A stretch of DNA of 64,000 bases from a virus. The position numbers were made by a program, and so were the translations under genes. Below the pieces are notes generated by a model, which saw nothing but the letters and a program-made list of their open reading frames with translations, was not told the DNA's origin and ran no database searches. Where the stretch lies: IMG/VR virus record IMGVR_UViG_3300011116_000574, positions 36,658 to 100,657 of that record. One strand, given 5' to 3'. Numbering within the stretch: position 1 is the stretch's first letter; every line of letters begins with the position of its first letter. Shown in pieces: positions 38,901-46,202 of the stretch.

Positions 38901-39763
38901 CTGGATTATCTTCAGATCAAGTAAGAGATAAGATAAAAGAGCTATACACAAGTTTTGGGGGAAGTAAACAGGCAAAAGCAAATGAAGCGTTAGTTTCTAC
39001 TAAAAATGCAATCCTTGATATTAAAGATGCATCAGAAAAAGCTTTAGCTGTTCAACTTTTCACCAATATGTACACAGCAGACCCAACTGGAAATGTTAAA
39101 GACATGTCAAAGAGAGCAATGGCTGCTGCACATCAATTTACAGCTGCTACAAGTAATATGCCAACATCTCCTCCCACCCCAACACAAGACATGAAAAATG
39201 GTGCTGGTGACGGAAATTGGTATCAAGATCCAAAAGAAAAAGATTATTACTGGTTGTGGAAAGCAAAGGATAAAAAATTCTTTGAGACTCCTTCAGACAA
39301 AGCTGAGATGAAAGAAAAGGAAAGATTTGGATGGCACGACTATAGCGGTGGTAAATGGGGCGCAACAATTGAAGGAAAAGCTTTTGGTGGAATAATACAT
39401 GCAGCTACTGGTATAGGACCAGTTATGGGTCCAGGTGGACCAAGAGATGATTTAATTCCCGCCATGCTTTCAAATGGTGAGTATGTAATTCAAGCATCAT
39501 CTGTAAATAAATACGGAAAGACTATGATGGATGCAATTAATGGAGGAAACTTTTCTCCTAGATACGCAACTGGTGGTATAATGAGATCATATAGTGTTGG
39601 CGGGGATATTAATAACAATAGTGTTCTTCCAGCCCCACAGTACAATGTTAACATTGTTGTAAATGGCGCAAATGCAAGCGCAGATGATATAGCCGATATG
39701 GTTGCAACTAGATTTAGAAGAGAGACAGAAAGTATGTCTTCAGGTAGGAGTTTGAGAGCATAA
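29918..39763 (+). CDS. tape measure protein with embedded enzyme-like domains (3,281 aa)
   Basis: GTG 29918 follows GTGGAGGAATAATAA. Residues about 1-460 are a TP901-type tape measure core (AAKVFKDVNTELTRMQRMYG), with a hydrophobic stretch near 535-565. Residues about 965-1030 carry a GDRVPAMLEPGEFVVNR hinge found again near 2119-2175 and, variant, near 3175-3230. Between the first two hinges lie four segments separated by GG-x-IPG linkers at about 1253, 1540 and 1791: A unknown (1031-1250), B possibly STS-containing (1265-1535), C ADP-ribosyltransferase-like (about 1555-1787: R1661, S1682, E1745, E1747), D kinase-like (1805-2115: K1842, E1865, D1952, H1954, N1957, D1969). Hydrophobic Gly/Ala/Met helices at about 2360-2425 and a coiled coil (about 2815-2920) follow. 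If all residues were helical tape, the tail would be near 490 nm; the globular inserts make a shorter tail likely. Confidence 0.93.
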   Translation: MVNRIDIQVNATGNFGQLHAQIAELKAAVAQLQSKPLLGDTGRATAAQLSQIQTQFDKMLLATRAFNVETVKMSNSIDNFGNRLQAGKLHFSEYARMYRQTMKGMRNELDALADSQARVAKSVVLPDALRTGYARVITNLTSDLKSLNAAEEAAIIKTKALNSVIHGMGTSLVNMGKNTQWAGRQLTVGLTVPVAAFGAMAAKVFKDVNTELTRMQRMYGTGLSLPSEQEIAKVSTAIIDLSKKVAENMGIAQKETVTAAANFAAVGTTGDALIVATEQAMRLSKLGAVNADTAQKTITSLQTTFRVGTKDVAEAVNFLNDIQKQTSTDLQDLTDAIPRVGPIVSQLGGTYKDTAVMMVAMKEAGVPAAQSANAIKSAVASMIGPTRQARDEFEKYGISLTKIKDDTQGNPIKMIEALQTSLQKLSPLVQAQLIEKLFGKFQFARVTALINNLGAAGSQTQNAFLVAKASVSELARLADSEMKIATESTTAKWSRALEGFKSTLLPLGEKFMKFGTKILDFFSKVMHFLDRFKPLENLLVNVLGGAAIVGPILMLVGLFGNLAGNIIKGVNYFRMFAQGAKDGGILAGFKSMANFFEMINIETLASSKNMDGLTTSTQKTVEAFAVLNQEIGIMTRSLNEVFARSTRMPIVASPYAQQTLAQLQTINPEYVGGVTKGLERPHMFPAARLWEGWAANEGNIQGRVPTLNAFLQNRALNPTMEAQENFMRGGMPEQWGAPVPSGGLAAQLQKEYGTEDVIHGPKFGLSKEDVYSRGFQKIENIRSKILDERIAADSKVAIELAKIDALPEEQKVQALTQIIQKVTFTEEQYFNNLIESLVQTQALLTAPEEMLKAVDTKVKTVLADPTIENKSVAIQAILTEFNADFKLLGGTVVEEITKYRTLVQQTILSTTSTFETAIAAANFRAGIVASAEMFGGVRKGALGRFVSMDKQALSQSILMARDIPKGFQTGGAIHAQDGVWVPGTGSGDRVPAMLEPGEFVVNRNAAKQYGGLLEHLNWNAAPRFGTGGTPSPTSVGIRGYQNAGDVEKPRVKAWVPKDLLGLSKGENFFARDMYSPGSQFRRILYGPILDQLRNQGYKDDVIERIKKSFDSDRNLRLYEDRSALSEALSSVIRRGNPYGIDIRAFSEDARGRIMATIENERLRTHEVHDFKYFDPNAPVRFSPTRGMPSIFKPLRKLSFDEAYGGDIGWVRKLVPSLAETYMLAPWKADDYLLEKHGAHILSTARTPRITVAQKGGGIPGYQSGLTVPSMASLNREEQQALMEEYIQKALRPSSALSLLQEEIFSAVSPSQLELIQKGYGHEVLQYNSNLAKILEQYTFNEKSFVLRPGYTPQRESFNLFNTLGKNERFHMGMSKTQFETWQPTSMFSTSERSPLFTRTLAQAIKEQGKGIGSIGVVPEELSLSPFSEKMYQNLRRRGMGIEVTGNEPDFRSTLYETNDIDLEESRNTTRHILDRLLRRITTDKLYNNSFTYNSQKPISGQPGAYSISRGFVDQMDVQHRIPELEARTTMMRFLRQGMFKQKGGGIPGYEQGGGPTWMARGNPYTEAQFQQSLESWIRPVLHGMAPWNNPEKETYRPMGELYKGFYRDIFNDQMRNIGRQDLLRAMVVDNVKGGANMHPWLTNMVNAAEDRYYPPGFQGIRVPAMENIQGPWVAKTTRPFTSFTDIKDTSFLKKRFMPDFGDKRFWNAMNRGNKLPFFLHAMTGPETMGLPVSKLFAGQTYYGNEGEYVLPQGQKFPMTGYSSDLATRLPIVHSIAPGSTKMIGGMRIPVAQTGGMIPGFQEGYTDYLGSKITGPLGYAVQSGITGTYNLETSTGPQTAYLKQMFEPGMFDYGEAPVNKREMVMEAFLNQLQRGLGGSQAAIDQVYSRLIDPSGEGALRETSVLRSKFLEGFETYKSSGLSTAVGVEDFKGRIDPQQTFKRFMESALIGNEDLHDENFGYVGKTPTVVDSGITAIHKLLKGYSGFDNTISEHVNLGNMHDMRKAAMVAKTLLQEQGISIEEFSKTHIDSLRSKLSEELIHNALLKATGGVPELMTVFDELTQKSYGANFVPSITKVLHKRLDSLARFADPTNPMSGALPKSTTPPLASNIMKGFMTTRLQTGGSAWVPGFGEGDRVPAMLEPGEYVINKKAAKAYGGLLEDINWNQAPRFETGNEVGNRQTRRGNVPIAVTKNQVGANIKEFNNMMAGVPRIGSTLIAAGQSLKVSILNGAQALKQSAIATREANMTRGMIAKNELRGLKDSVVNGVRSGVLGAAKAPGAMMRGIGSFGYNSIASIKEGGRNFGTGFMGARQMQPILGADGKQVFDEKGNPQSRYAKFSEAKGVGGKLGYALGRQSRPGMGSMIGGQMLGMAAMQMAGGMQEGTAKSALSGAGMGAMLGGMTPLGPIGGAAIGAIASGAYSMYKQHEQKLKNAATLVKDSLNMSAIAMQHLGVQARDFSNIMIDSSGKATKATSEFQVQVNDYKNAQDEETKTAVQGMKEKLESGDISGLKEIIKTRVATQMSSLVNPNDPEARKKVIQDNKAFVASSGAGIATQREIFSGISSKTTPESAIKQQLKQLGLFDFNSVQKTQMILPAGVNRKKYLEEHPLAGQDLTIANLAAGTNMGANTTQKIQMTKTASSITFDESKMQALITQLQTKTDPMQLGKMLGPLNKASGDVKLFKESMSTVGVGGAGWQKLLESVKKMDPALAKLDQQYGRYITDGTQIIRINNLMSAGMTQLNISQQRQINTNPNLISGLEAQYSAQSAVSGGIADWISNAAQYDAQQNDQADAANKAAEALQSQKDHINNLIDGQNNYIKWQNKAIDGVQKEMDARNKLADTQNKEIERERTLADLKDSVTAARASGNLLQMASAQSKYNEELAKQEEAKKKEAADAADEKKIAAYKANIDKASAQIEKYNKKLEDLDKASNDTTKTQSKNWNTVSGKAHKAENAVNDVGTAIKDVGSGGTWTSLKDFQEKVLGQKGMKGKLEAAGLSSDQVRDKIKELYTSFGGSKQAKANEALVSTKNAILDIKDASEKALAVQLFTNMYTADPTGNVKDMSKRAMAAAHQFTAATSNMPTSPPTPTQDMKNGAGDGNWYQDPKEKDYYWLWKAKDKKFFETPSDKAEMKEKERFGWHDYSGGKWGATIEGKAFGGIIHAATGIGPVMGPGGPRDDLIPAMLSNGEYVIQASSVNKYGKTMMDAINGGNFSPRYATGGIMRSYSVGGDINNNSVLPAPQYNVNIVVNGANASADDIADMVATRFRRETESMSSGRSLRA

Positions 39764-40269
39764 TGCCATATAATGCAAGTGCGGGTATCGCAATAGCAAC
39801 ACAGTCTGCTTCAAATGTATTTTATCCACTAACCGATCATAATCGTCAACCCATAAATTTTGACTATGAAATCATAGAAAGATCAGCAAGAATGGCTGAC
39901 GGAACAATGCGTAAATTTGTTGTTGCTAAAAAAATGAAAATTGGTACATCTTGGAGAGATCTTCCATCTGGAACATTTGCGCCAACAACTGGGTCAAGTC
40001 AAGGCTACACGATGACTGTTGACGGATATAAGGGCGGGGCTTGGATTAAAGACTTTTATGAAACTAACCTATTTAAGCCAGTATATGTAAGAATAACACA
40101 TTCTCAAGATACCGCTAGTGCTAATGCAGCAAGTGCTTTTTACCCATCTCCAACCGCATCAGCATATGAAACTATTCAAGCATTTATGACAGGTTTGTCA
40201 TACGAAGTAACAAAACGCTATACCTTTACAGACTTAGTAAATATATCAATAGATTTTACGGAGATATAA
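39763..40269 (+). CDS. distal tail or minor tail protein (168 aa)
   Basis: Coupled to the tape measure by TAATG. Beta-rich, with NFDYEIIERSARMADGTMRK FVVAKKMKIGTSWRDLPSG, DGYKGGAWIKDFYETN and a final strand NISIDFTEI. It falls where distal tail proteins sit (directly after the tape measure). Sequence motif support is modest. Confidence 0.72.
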   Translation: MPYNASAGIAIATQSASNVFYPLTDHNRQPINFDYEIIERSARMADGTMRKFVVAKKMKIGTSWRDLPSGTFAPTTGSSQGYTMTVDGYKGGAWIKDFYETNLFKPVYVRITHSQDTASANAASAFYPSPTASAYETIQAFMTGLSYEVTKRYTFTDLVNISIDFTEI

Positions 40270-43200
40270 TGTTAGGAAGTTCGACAACACAAGCACTTTT
40301 TGCTTCTGCAAATTCAATAGCAATTATTCCAAAATTGTGGGCGGAATGGAATTATAATTCATTTGTTCAGCCATATGTTGTAACATCTTCTAGTGCATCT
40401 AAAATAACAACTAGCTATAATACTGCTGGGTCATGGACATCAGACACAAATGGTTATGTTCAAACAGGAACACTTGGAGACAATGTAAGTTCTAAAATTA
40501 CCCCATCAACACCGCTTGTATTTACTATAATGAGAAAAATAAACACCGATGGTCCGTATAAAGGTCAGATTACATCTGTTTTTTCTGGACCCGTTAAAAG
40601 CTTAAATAATACCGTTGCAGGAAAATTTTATAAGTTTGTTTTTTATGTAAAAGCCTATGATGTTGGAGAAGACTACAATACCCCTAAAAAAGTTAATTTT
40701 ATTTCAGCAAGTAGCAATATAGCTGGATCAACTAGCGTGACTTACAGAATTGCTGGAGTCAATTCTAATAATCAACACATTCAAAATCCTTTAGCGTTGC
40801 CATCAAAAACTGTTACAACTACATCTGGGGCTTCTGTCACTTTAAAATTTCAACCTGGTGGCTATAATACCAGTTCTTTTAAAGTTTATAAAACAATTGG
40901 TACAAATAATACTACACACTATTTAACTACTGTTAAAAACATTCTTGGTAGTACAGCAAGCTATGTAGATGAAACCCCTACAGTTTATGCACAATCATAT
41001 ACCCCTTCAACATACACAAATAATGTTTTTGTTTGTCCAGAATTGACTGCAGTAAATACTGGCGGTAAATCAATTAGTTTAGACTCTTTTACAAGAACAA
41101 CAGATCTTGTTAACGGAGAACTCTCTGGAGTAGAAGGGTCTATAGAAGCGTTACCAGATATTTGGAGACGGGTAGAAGTATGGTTTGGAACCCCACTTGA
41201 CGGACAAAATGAAATAAATAACATAAGATTATCAATTACCGCTATGGCAGAATATGAGTACGCAAAGTTCCTAGTATCTGACATTGAATTGTATCCTATA
41301 ACCGAACACGATTTTTATTTAAACAACTATTACCCAACAGAATCTGCATTTAAACCATTTAGACCTGGAGAAGCTTTATTGCATCCACTTTTACCTAGTG
41401 CAGATCGATGGGTTAAAACAAACACATTTACTGCAAGTTATGCTAAGCCAGCAACATTTGCCGTAAAAACTCCGCAAACTATTTTTACAAAAGAACTTTT
41501 ATCTCCAGAAATTGCAATGCTTCCATCAACATATGATAAGTTTAAGTATTATATTTCATCTTCTAATGAAAGATCTATTCAGGCAAAGTATAATCAATAT
41601 ATTTCTATCAACAAGTTGGTACTAAAATATACCAACAGGGTTTCAAAAATGACATCTGGTAGCGTCATTATATATTCTGGTTCAGGTACAGCGTCTACAG
41701 CAGTAGCCTTGTCATCATCAGATTTTAATGATAATGGAATTACAGTGTTATATTATGATGGGTCAAACTGGTCTACAAGCTCTTGGGTATCTCCCCCCAC
41801 TTTATCTTCAAGCGGGACTTTTCAAAATGTTGCAGCCAGTGTACAGGGAATAACATTTACTGTTCCATCATCAGCAATGAATATCTATAATAGACCAAAC
41901 GGAACATCAACTGAAGATAAGCAGAAAATTCATATAGTAGAAATATCACCTAGATTAGAAATTGATTTATCTCCGTTATTACAAGATTACAATATTAGAA
42001 CAGATTTCACATCCCCAAACACCAATGGTTTTCCAATCTCATACATTAACTCAAATTCTGGTCAGGCTACACTAAGCAATATCCCTGTCTATCAAACTGA
42101 TACTATTGGGGCAACAGTTTTTGAAAATCAATCAGAAAAATCATCATTTTATAATTTGTTGAGACAAGGCGTAAAATTTTATGGTTTCTTGGAATCACCG
42201 TCTTTCCAACCAGACCTGACTGAAAAAATTCCACAATATGTCATGTATGTAAACAACTGGAACATAAATGACTTTAACAATGTTTCGGTAGAAATGTTTG
42301 ATATAACCAAGGTTCATAATGGACTAGAATCACCACACTTTGCTTGTGAAAGAAGTAACCTTTTTGATATTATAACCACATTACTAAACATTATTGGATT
42401 CAGTGACTACGACTACGATGACTTGTGGCAAATTTGTGATTCATCAACTAACACTCCAAGTTTTTGGTATGATGAGTCAAAAAGCGTAATGGACAACTTA
42501 CAAGATCTTTTAGTTTCACATCAAATTAGTGCTTCTATGGATGAGTATGGGGTTATGAGATTTAAGAGCTTAAAAAATCTTTTGCAACAAGTTTCATCTT
42601 TAGAATATATTCCAGACTTTTCAATTACTGATGTTACTAGAACAAATGTTGGATCATCCAGCATTACATATATACCAAATATTATTCCAGACTCATATGC
42701 AGAATCAGTTGGAGACAAAGTTGGAAAAATTCAAATTAAATATAGAATTCCTAAAAATTACAATAGTGCAGATAATGATGAAAAAAACAATACATCTAAT
42801 AACAAACAATGGTCTTTGGATTCAGAATCATCGACAACGGTTTGGGCAGAAGAAGAAGATTTTGCCCTATCAAGCTTTGACCTAGGCTCATCACTTCATT
42901 CTGGTGACAACTACATATCTTTCGATGTTCAGAAGAATTTTTCAGACCCTAGAAAAACAATAACACAGTATCATGGAGACCTCATGATCGGATCTGAAAT
43001 CGTAGGTTATTCTGGAATAGAATATGTATTTTATCCAGTTGGAATACCATATGTCTATCTATCTAGAATAGTTCAAGAGCCAGCCGACATAGCAAGATGT
43101 ATAGAAGAAATAAAAGATGTTTATACATCTAGCGGATTACCGCTATCTAAAGTAGAGTATATTCCTACTGGAAAACTTGTAGGAGTTCAAAGAGGAAAAT

Positions 43201-44768
43201 ATGGAACTTCAATAGAAAACCATGTTATTGCTACAAGTGATTCACTAACAAATTTTGACAAGTATACATATAATATAAGTAGCACAAGTGCAGTTGCTGC
43301 AACAAAAAAGGTAAGTGTTGGCTCAAAAGGAGTAACTTTATCAACAAGTCAAGCAAATGAATATGTTATGCTTTCTCCAAAAAATGATAAAAATGCTGGA
43401 TATAACCTGTTTTCTTTGGACTTTACTGTTCCAATGGAGTCAGACAAAGTAAAAGCAAGAACAGTAACAAATCATTATAAAAAAGTTAATAAAAAGCTGG
43501 TAAAAGATAAAAATGGAACCATTGTGAAAACAAAAAAGGTAAGTGCTTATAGCGACTACCATAATCTTTCAGTAGGAATATTTTTTAATTTAGATGAAAC
43601 AGTTGTTAGCGGTTCGTCAGAATCTTCTGCTACCCACTTCTTAGAGATAAAATCTGCACAATCTGAATTTGGTAAAAGAGAAGTATTATACTATCTATAT
43701 TTTTATAGAATAAAAAATAATAAAAAACAGCTTCTAACAGGTACTATGAAAATAGATAATGTTTTTGATGGACAGCCCCACAGACTTTCTCTATACATGA
43801 ACGATAAAGATATTGCAATATCTATTGACGGAAAAAGAATCATAAATACTAGAAAAACAAAAATTGATGAACCTTTTTATAATAGAAAAGACTCAAGTTT
43901 TGGAGTGTATGTAAGGGCGGAAGAAAAAAATCAATCCGTAAGCATGATTGTTAACGAAATATATGCCGATAAGGTAGATGGAGATTTAACAGGTTGCATT
44001 CCATCCGCACAAAGATACCCAATTGAAAACAAATATTATTTCTCATCTGAGTATGCTTTAAATAATATAGTTGGCGGATTTGCCCAAAGAAAAACATCTT
44101 ACTTATTTCAATCTAAACCAAAAGCATACGGATTAAAACTTTACGATGTAAAGCATAGTCTTAGTCCAATTAGACCTGCCACAGCAAAAATACTTCCAGT
44201 TCAATATGGCTCCAAAGCAACAGCAAGCAAAACAAATGATCAGGCAAATATATTGGGTCCTATAACATCAAAAGATGTGTCTTATTCATCTCTTTATTCA
44301 ACACCCTTTATGTCTAGATTTATTGCCGTCAACAACTCAGACGAAAATGTAATTCTTGCATCTTCTGGAGATTCAGAATCTCACAATCCGCTACAAATAT
44401 TGTCAAACTATCAATTGCTTTCAGAAGAAAGAATCGTAGAGCGAGTCATAGATCCAAACTATACATTAACAATTGATTTGACTACAGATTGGGTGGCATC
44501 AAAAGCTGAGGCAGAGAGTCTGGCAAAACTTTTGGCTAAAGCAACAAACACATTTTATTCAGATATAAATGTTTCAATATTTGGAAACCCATTGGTTCAA
44601 GTTGGAGACTTTGTTGAAGTTACTTATGGACTCAAAAGAATTGGTTATGACCCAACTAATCCATCATTTAATAATACATTGAATTGTATGGTAGTTTCTG
44701 TAGATCAGGGATTTAGCAATAGTTTGGCAGACACCAGATTAGTATTAAAACCCTTGATAATCTCATAA
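40269..44768 (+). CDS. large minor tail (tip) protein (1,499 aa)
   Basis: Overlaps the previous stop. The first ~400 residues are fibre-like beta domains. The part from about 640 to 960 (NNWNINDFNNVSVEMFDITK, then SVMDNLQDLLVSHQISASMD) fits the hub/baseplate fold of tail-associated proteins. A LamG-like segment lies near 1080-1240 (LYMNDKDIAISIDGKRII). The end (GNPLVQVGDFVEVTYGL ... VVSVDQGFSNSLADTRLVL) is typical for tail-hub C-termini. No lysozyme or peptidase motif is visible. Confidence 0.78.
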   Translation: MLGSSTTQALFASANSIAIIPKLWAEWNYNSFVQPYVVTSSSASKITTSYNTAGSWTSDTNGYVQTGTLGDNVSSKITPSTPLVFTIMRKINTDGPYKGQITSVFSGPVKSLNNTVAGKFYKFVFYVKAYDVGEDYNTPKKVNFISASSNIAGSTSVTYRIAGVNSNNQHIQNPLALPSKTVTTTSGASVTLKFQPGGYNTSSFKVYKTIGTNNTTHYLTTVKNILGSTASYVDETPTVYAQSYTPSTYTNNVFVCPELTAVNTGGKSISLDSFTRTTDLVNGELSGVEGSIEALPDIWRRVEVWFGTPLDGQNEINNIRLSITAMAEYEYAKFLVSDIELYPITEHDFYLNNYYPTESAFKPFRPGEALLHPLLPSADRWVKTNTFTASYAKPATFAVKTPQTIFTKELLSPEIAMLPSTYDKFKYYISSSNERSIQAKYNQYISINKLVLKYTNRVSKMTSGSVIIYSGSGTASTAVALSSSDFNDNGITVLYYDGSNWSTSSWVSPPTLSSSGTFQNVAASVQGITFTVPSSAMNIYNRPNGTSTEDKQKIHIVEISPRLEIDLSPLLQDYNIRTDFTSPNTNGFPISYINSNSGQATLSNIPVYQTDTIGATVFENQSEKSSFYNLLRQGVKFYGFLESPSFQPDLTEKIPQYVMYVNNWNINDFNNVSVEMFDITKVHNGLESPHFACERSNLFDIITTLLNIIGFSDYDYDDLWQICDSSTNTPSFWYDESKSVMDNLQDLLVSHQISASMDEYGVMRFKSLKNLLQQVSSLEYIPDFSITDVTRTNVGSSSITYIPNIIPDSYAESVGDKVGKIQIKYRIPKNYNSADNDEKNNTSNNKQWSLDSESSTTVWAEEEDFALSSFDLGSSLHSGDNYISFDVQKNFSDPRKTITQYHGDLMIGSEIVGYSGIEYVFYPVGIPYVYLSRIVQEPADIARCIEEIKDVYTSSGLPLSKVEYIPTGKLVGVQRGKYGTSIENHVIATSDSLTNFDKYTYNISSTSAVAATKKVSVGSKGVTLSTSQANEYVMLSPKNDKNAGYNLFSLDFTVPMESDKVKARTVTNHYKKVNKKLVKDKNGTIVKTKKVSAYSDYHNLSVGIFFNLDETVVSGSSESSATHFLEIKSAQSEFGKREVLYYLYFYRIKNNKKQLLTGTMKIDNVFDGQPHRLSLYMNDKDIAISIDGKRIINTRKTKIDEPFYNRKDSSFGVYVRAEEKNQSVSMIVNEIYADKVDGDLTGCIPSAQRYPIENKYYFSSEYALNNIVGGFAQRKTSYLFQSKPKAYGLKLYDVKHSLSPIRPATAKILPVQYGSKATASKTNDQANILGPITSKDVSYSSLYSTPFMSRFIAVNNSDENVILASSGDSESHNPLQILSNYQLLSEERIVERVIDPNYTLTIDLTTDWVASKAEAESLAKLLAKATNTFYSDINVSIFGNPLVQVGDFVEVTYGLKRIGYDPTNPSFNNTLNCMVVSVDQGFSNSLADTRLVLKPLIIS

Positions 44769-44769
44769 A

Positions 44770-44778
44770 TGGTATAAT
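44770..44778 (+). promoter_or_regulatory. extended -10 promoter (TGGTATAAT)
   Basis: TGG-TATAAT follows the tip protein stop by two bases. GGTCGGAGGAAAA leads to the ATG at 44797. Confidence 0.65.
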
Positions 44779-44796
44779 ATAAGGGTCGGAGGAAAA

Positions 44797-45267
44797 ATGG
44801 CAAAAGCTCATCAAAAGAAAAAAAACAAAAAGGTTAATAAGTATACTAACCCAGTATCCGTTCCTGCAAAAAATAAAATAAAGATAAATCAGGATGACCC
44901 AAGAAATAACAAGTCTTACAAGAACAAAATTGGCGAAATCTATGAAGTTATAGATGAGAATGATTTAGATTTATTAGATGACATAGACACTTATGATTAT
45001 CTATGGGATGAAGATATTGACCCATCTGCATACCTTGAAGATAACGAAGATATGGAAATTCCGACTCCATCAGATACTATGCAAGATTTTTCTTTAGACT
45101 TTTCACTATCTGCCCCAAAAAACTTGTATATAGATCCAAATAGCTTTATGCTGGAGGATAAAAATTCAAATTCAGACGGGGTTGTCAGGTGGACAGCCTA
45201 CCTATATTTTGACGATGTTGCGGGTGCAGAATCTTACGAATACACAATTAATGCGAGGACCACATGA
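44797..45267 (+). CDS. tail protein with basic start and partial FnIII-like end (156 aa)
   Basis: A Lys/Asn-rich N-terminus (AKAHQKKKNKKVNKY) is followed by a very acidic middle (ENDLDLLDDIDTYDYLWDED). The last ~35 residues (GVVRWTAYLYFDDVAGAESY-EYTINA) read like the first half of a fibronectin type III domain and stop abruptly at ARTT. The matching second half appears at the start of gene 46202-48523. The stop overlaps the next ATG (ATGA). Confidence 0.75.
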   Translation: MAKAHQKKKNKKVNKYTNPVSVPAKNKIKINQDDPRNNKSYKNKIGEIYEVIDENDLDLLDDIDTYDYLWDEDIDPSAYLEDNEDMEIPTPSDTMQDFSLDFSLSAPKNLYIDPNSFMLEDKNSNSDGVVRWTAYLYFDDVAGAESYEYTINARTT

Positions 45268-46202
45268 TAAAAGGTAAATATGTTTTTAAAGTAAATGGAG
45301 AAGTAGTTTTTGAAAAAGAAAATGTTATTACTCAAAATGGCATAGATATGATTAATCGCTATTTAGCTCAAAGTGTTCAGGATTGGGCGGGAACCGTAGT
45401 AGTTGGTGCATTAGGAACTACATCTGCATCTACAGATACATCTCTTGCCTATGAGATTAGTAGGTCTCCCGTCATATTGAGAACATACTCTCCATCTGGA
45501 ACATATGTAAACGGTGCTGTTAGTGGATCAAATCAAATAGTTATAAAAGCTAGTTTAGATCCACTTTTAATTGGTTCAATTTATGAAATTGGTATTATTC
45601 CTCAAAATTTCACACAAACATCTACCAAAAACAATTTTTACTTAACAGAATTTGATGAGATTTATGGTACATCTGGATTAAGTGATTGGATATCTAGTGG
45701 TGCAAGTGCTAATAAAACTTTATACGCTAGTTCTAGATTTGGAAACTATAACATAACATTGACCGCAGGAAGCGTTGTTTCTAGATCGAACTTTGATTTA
45801 GATTTTACCGATTATAATACAAATGACTTTTTACAATTACTTTATTTTGCAACTGGAGCAGCTCCATCCGCATCAGTAATATTTTCATTTACAGATACAT
45901 CTGGAAATTCTTGGGTTGCTCCAACAATAACTTTAAATCCAGGAGCAAGTGGATATTTTACGGCATCAACATTACTGTCTAATAGTCCAGCTTCAGCTTT
46001 TAATTACAGTGTTAGCACAATTAGTGCCAGTGCTGGAAGTGCTATATCGGGGGTCATTTATTTAGACTCCTTGAAACTGATGGCGGGAGATGCAAAAACT
46101 ACAGAAGAACAATTAGTTAGTAGAACATCTTCTTCTGCAGGACTTGTCACAACAAAGTATGGTCAGCCAACAGAAATTGAATACTACCTAACGGTGACAT
46201 AA
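45264..46202 (+). CDS. minor tail protein inserted between two fibre genes (312 aa)
   Basis: The opening GKYVFKVNGEVVFEKENVIT and QNGIDMINRYLAQ is a common start of phage baseplate or fibre proteins with a free end loop. The middle is beta-rich with Ser/Thr (FSFTDTSGNSWVAPTITLNP). It begins and ends in exact overlaps (ATGA and TAATG). It has no homing nuclease motif. It sits between two genes that look like halves of one FnIII domain. Confidence 0.72.
   Translation: MIKGKYVFKVNGEVVFEKENVITQNGIDMINRYLAQSVQDWAGTVVVGALGTTSASTDTSLAYEISRSPVILRTYSPSGTYVNGAVSGSNQIVIKASLDPLLIGSIYEIGIIPQNFTQTSTKNNFYLTEFDEIYGTSGLSDWISSGASANKTLYASSRFGNYNITLTAGSVVSRSNFDLDFTDYNTNDFLQLLYFATGAAPSASVIFSFTDTSGNSWVAPTITLNPGASGYFTASTLLSNSPASAFNYSVSTISASAGSAISGVIYLDSLKLMAGDAKTTEEQLVSRTSSSAGLVTTKYGQPTEIEYYLTVT

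Noticed and set aside
45264-46202. Inserted gene as an intein or homing endonuclease
   Set aside because: The product has no LAGLIDADG, HNH or GIY motifs and no splice-junction residues; it looks like a tail protein.
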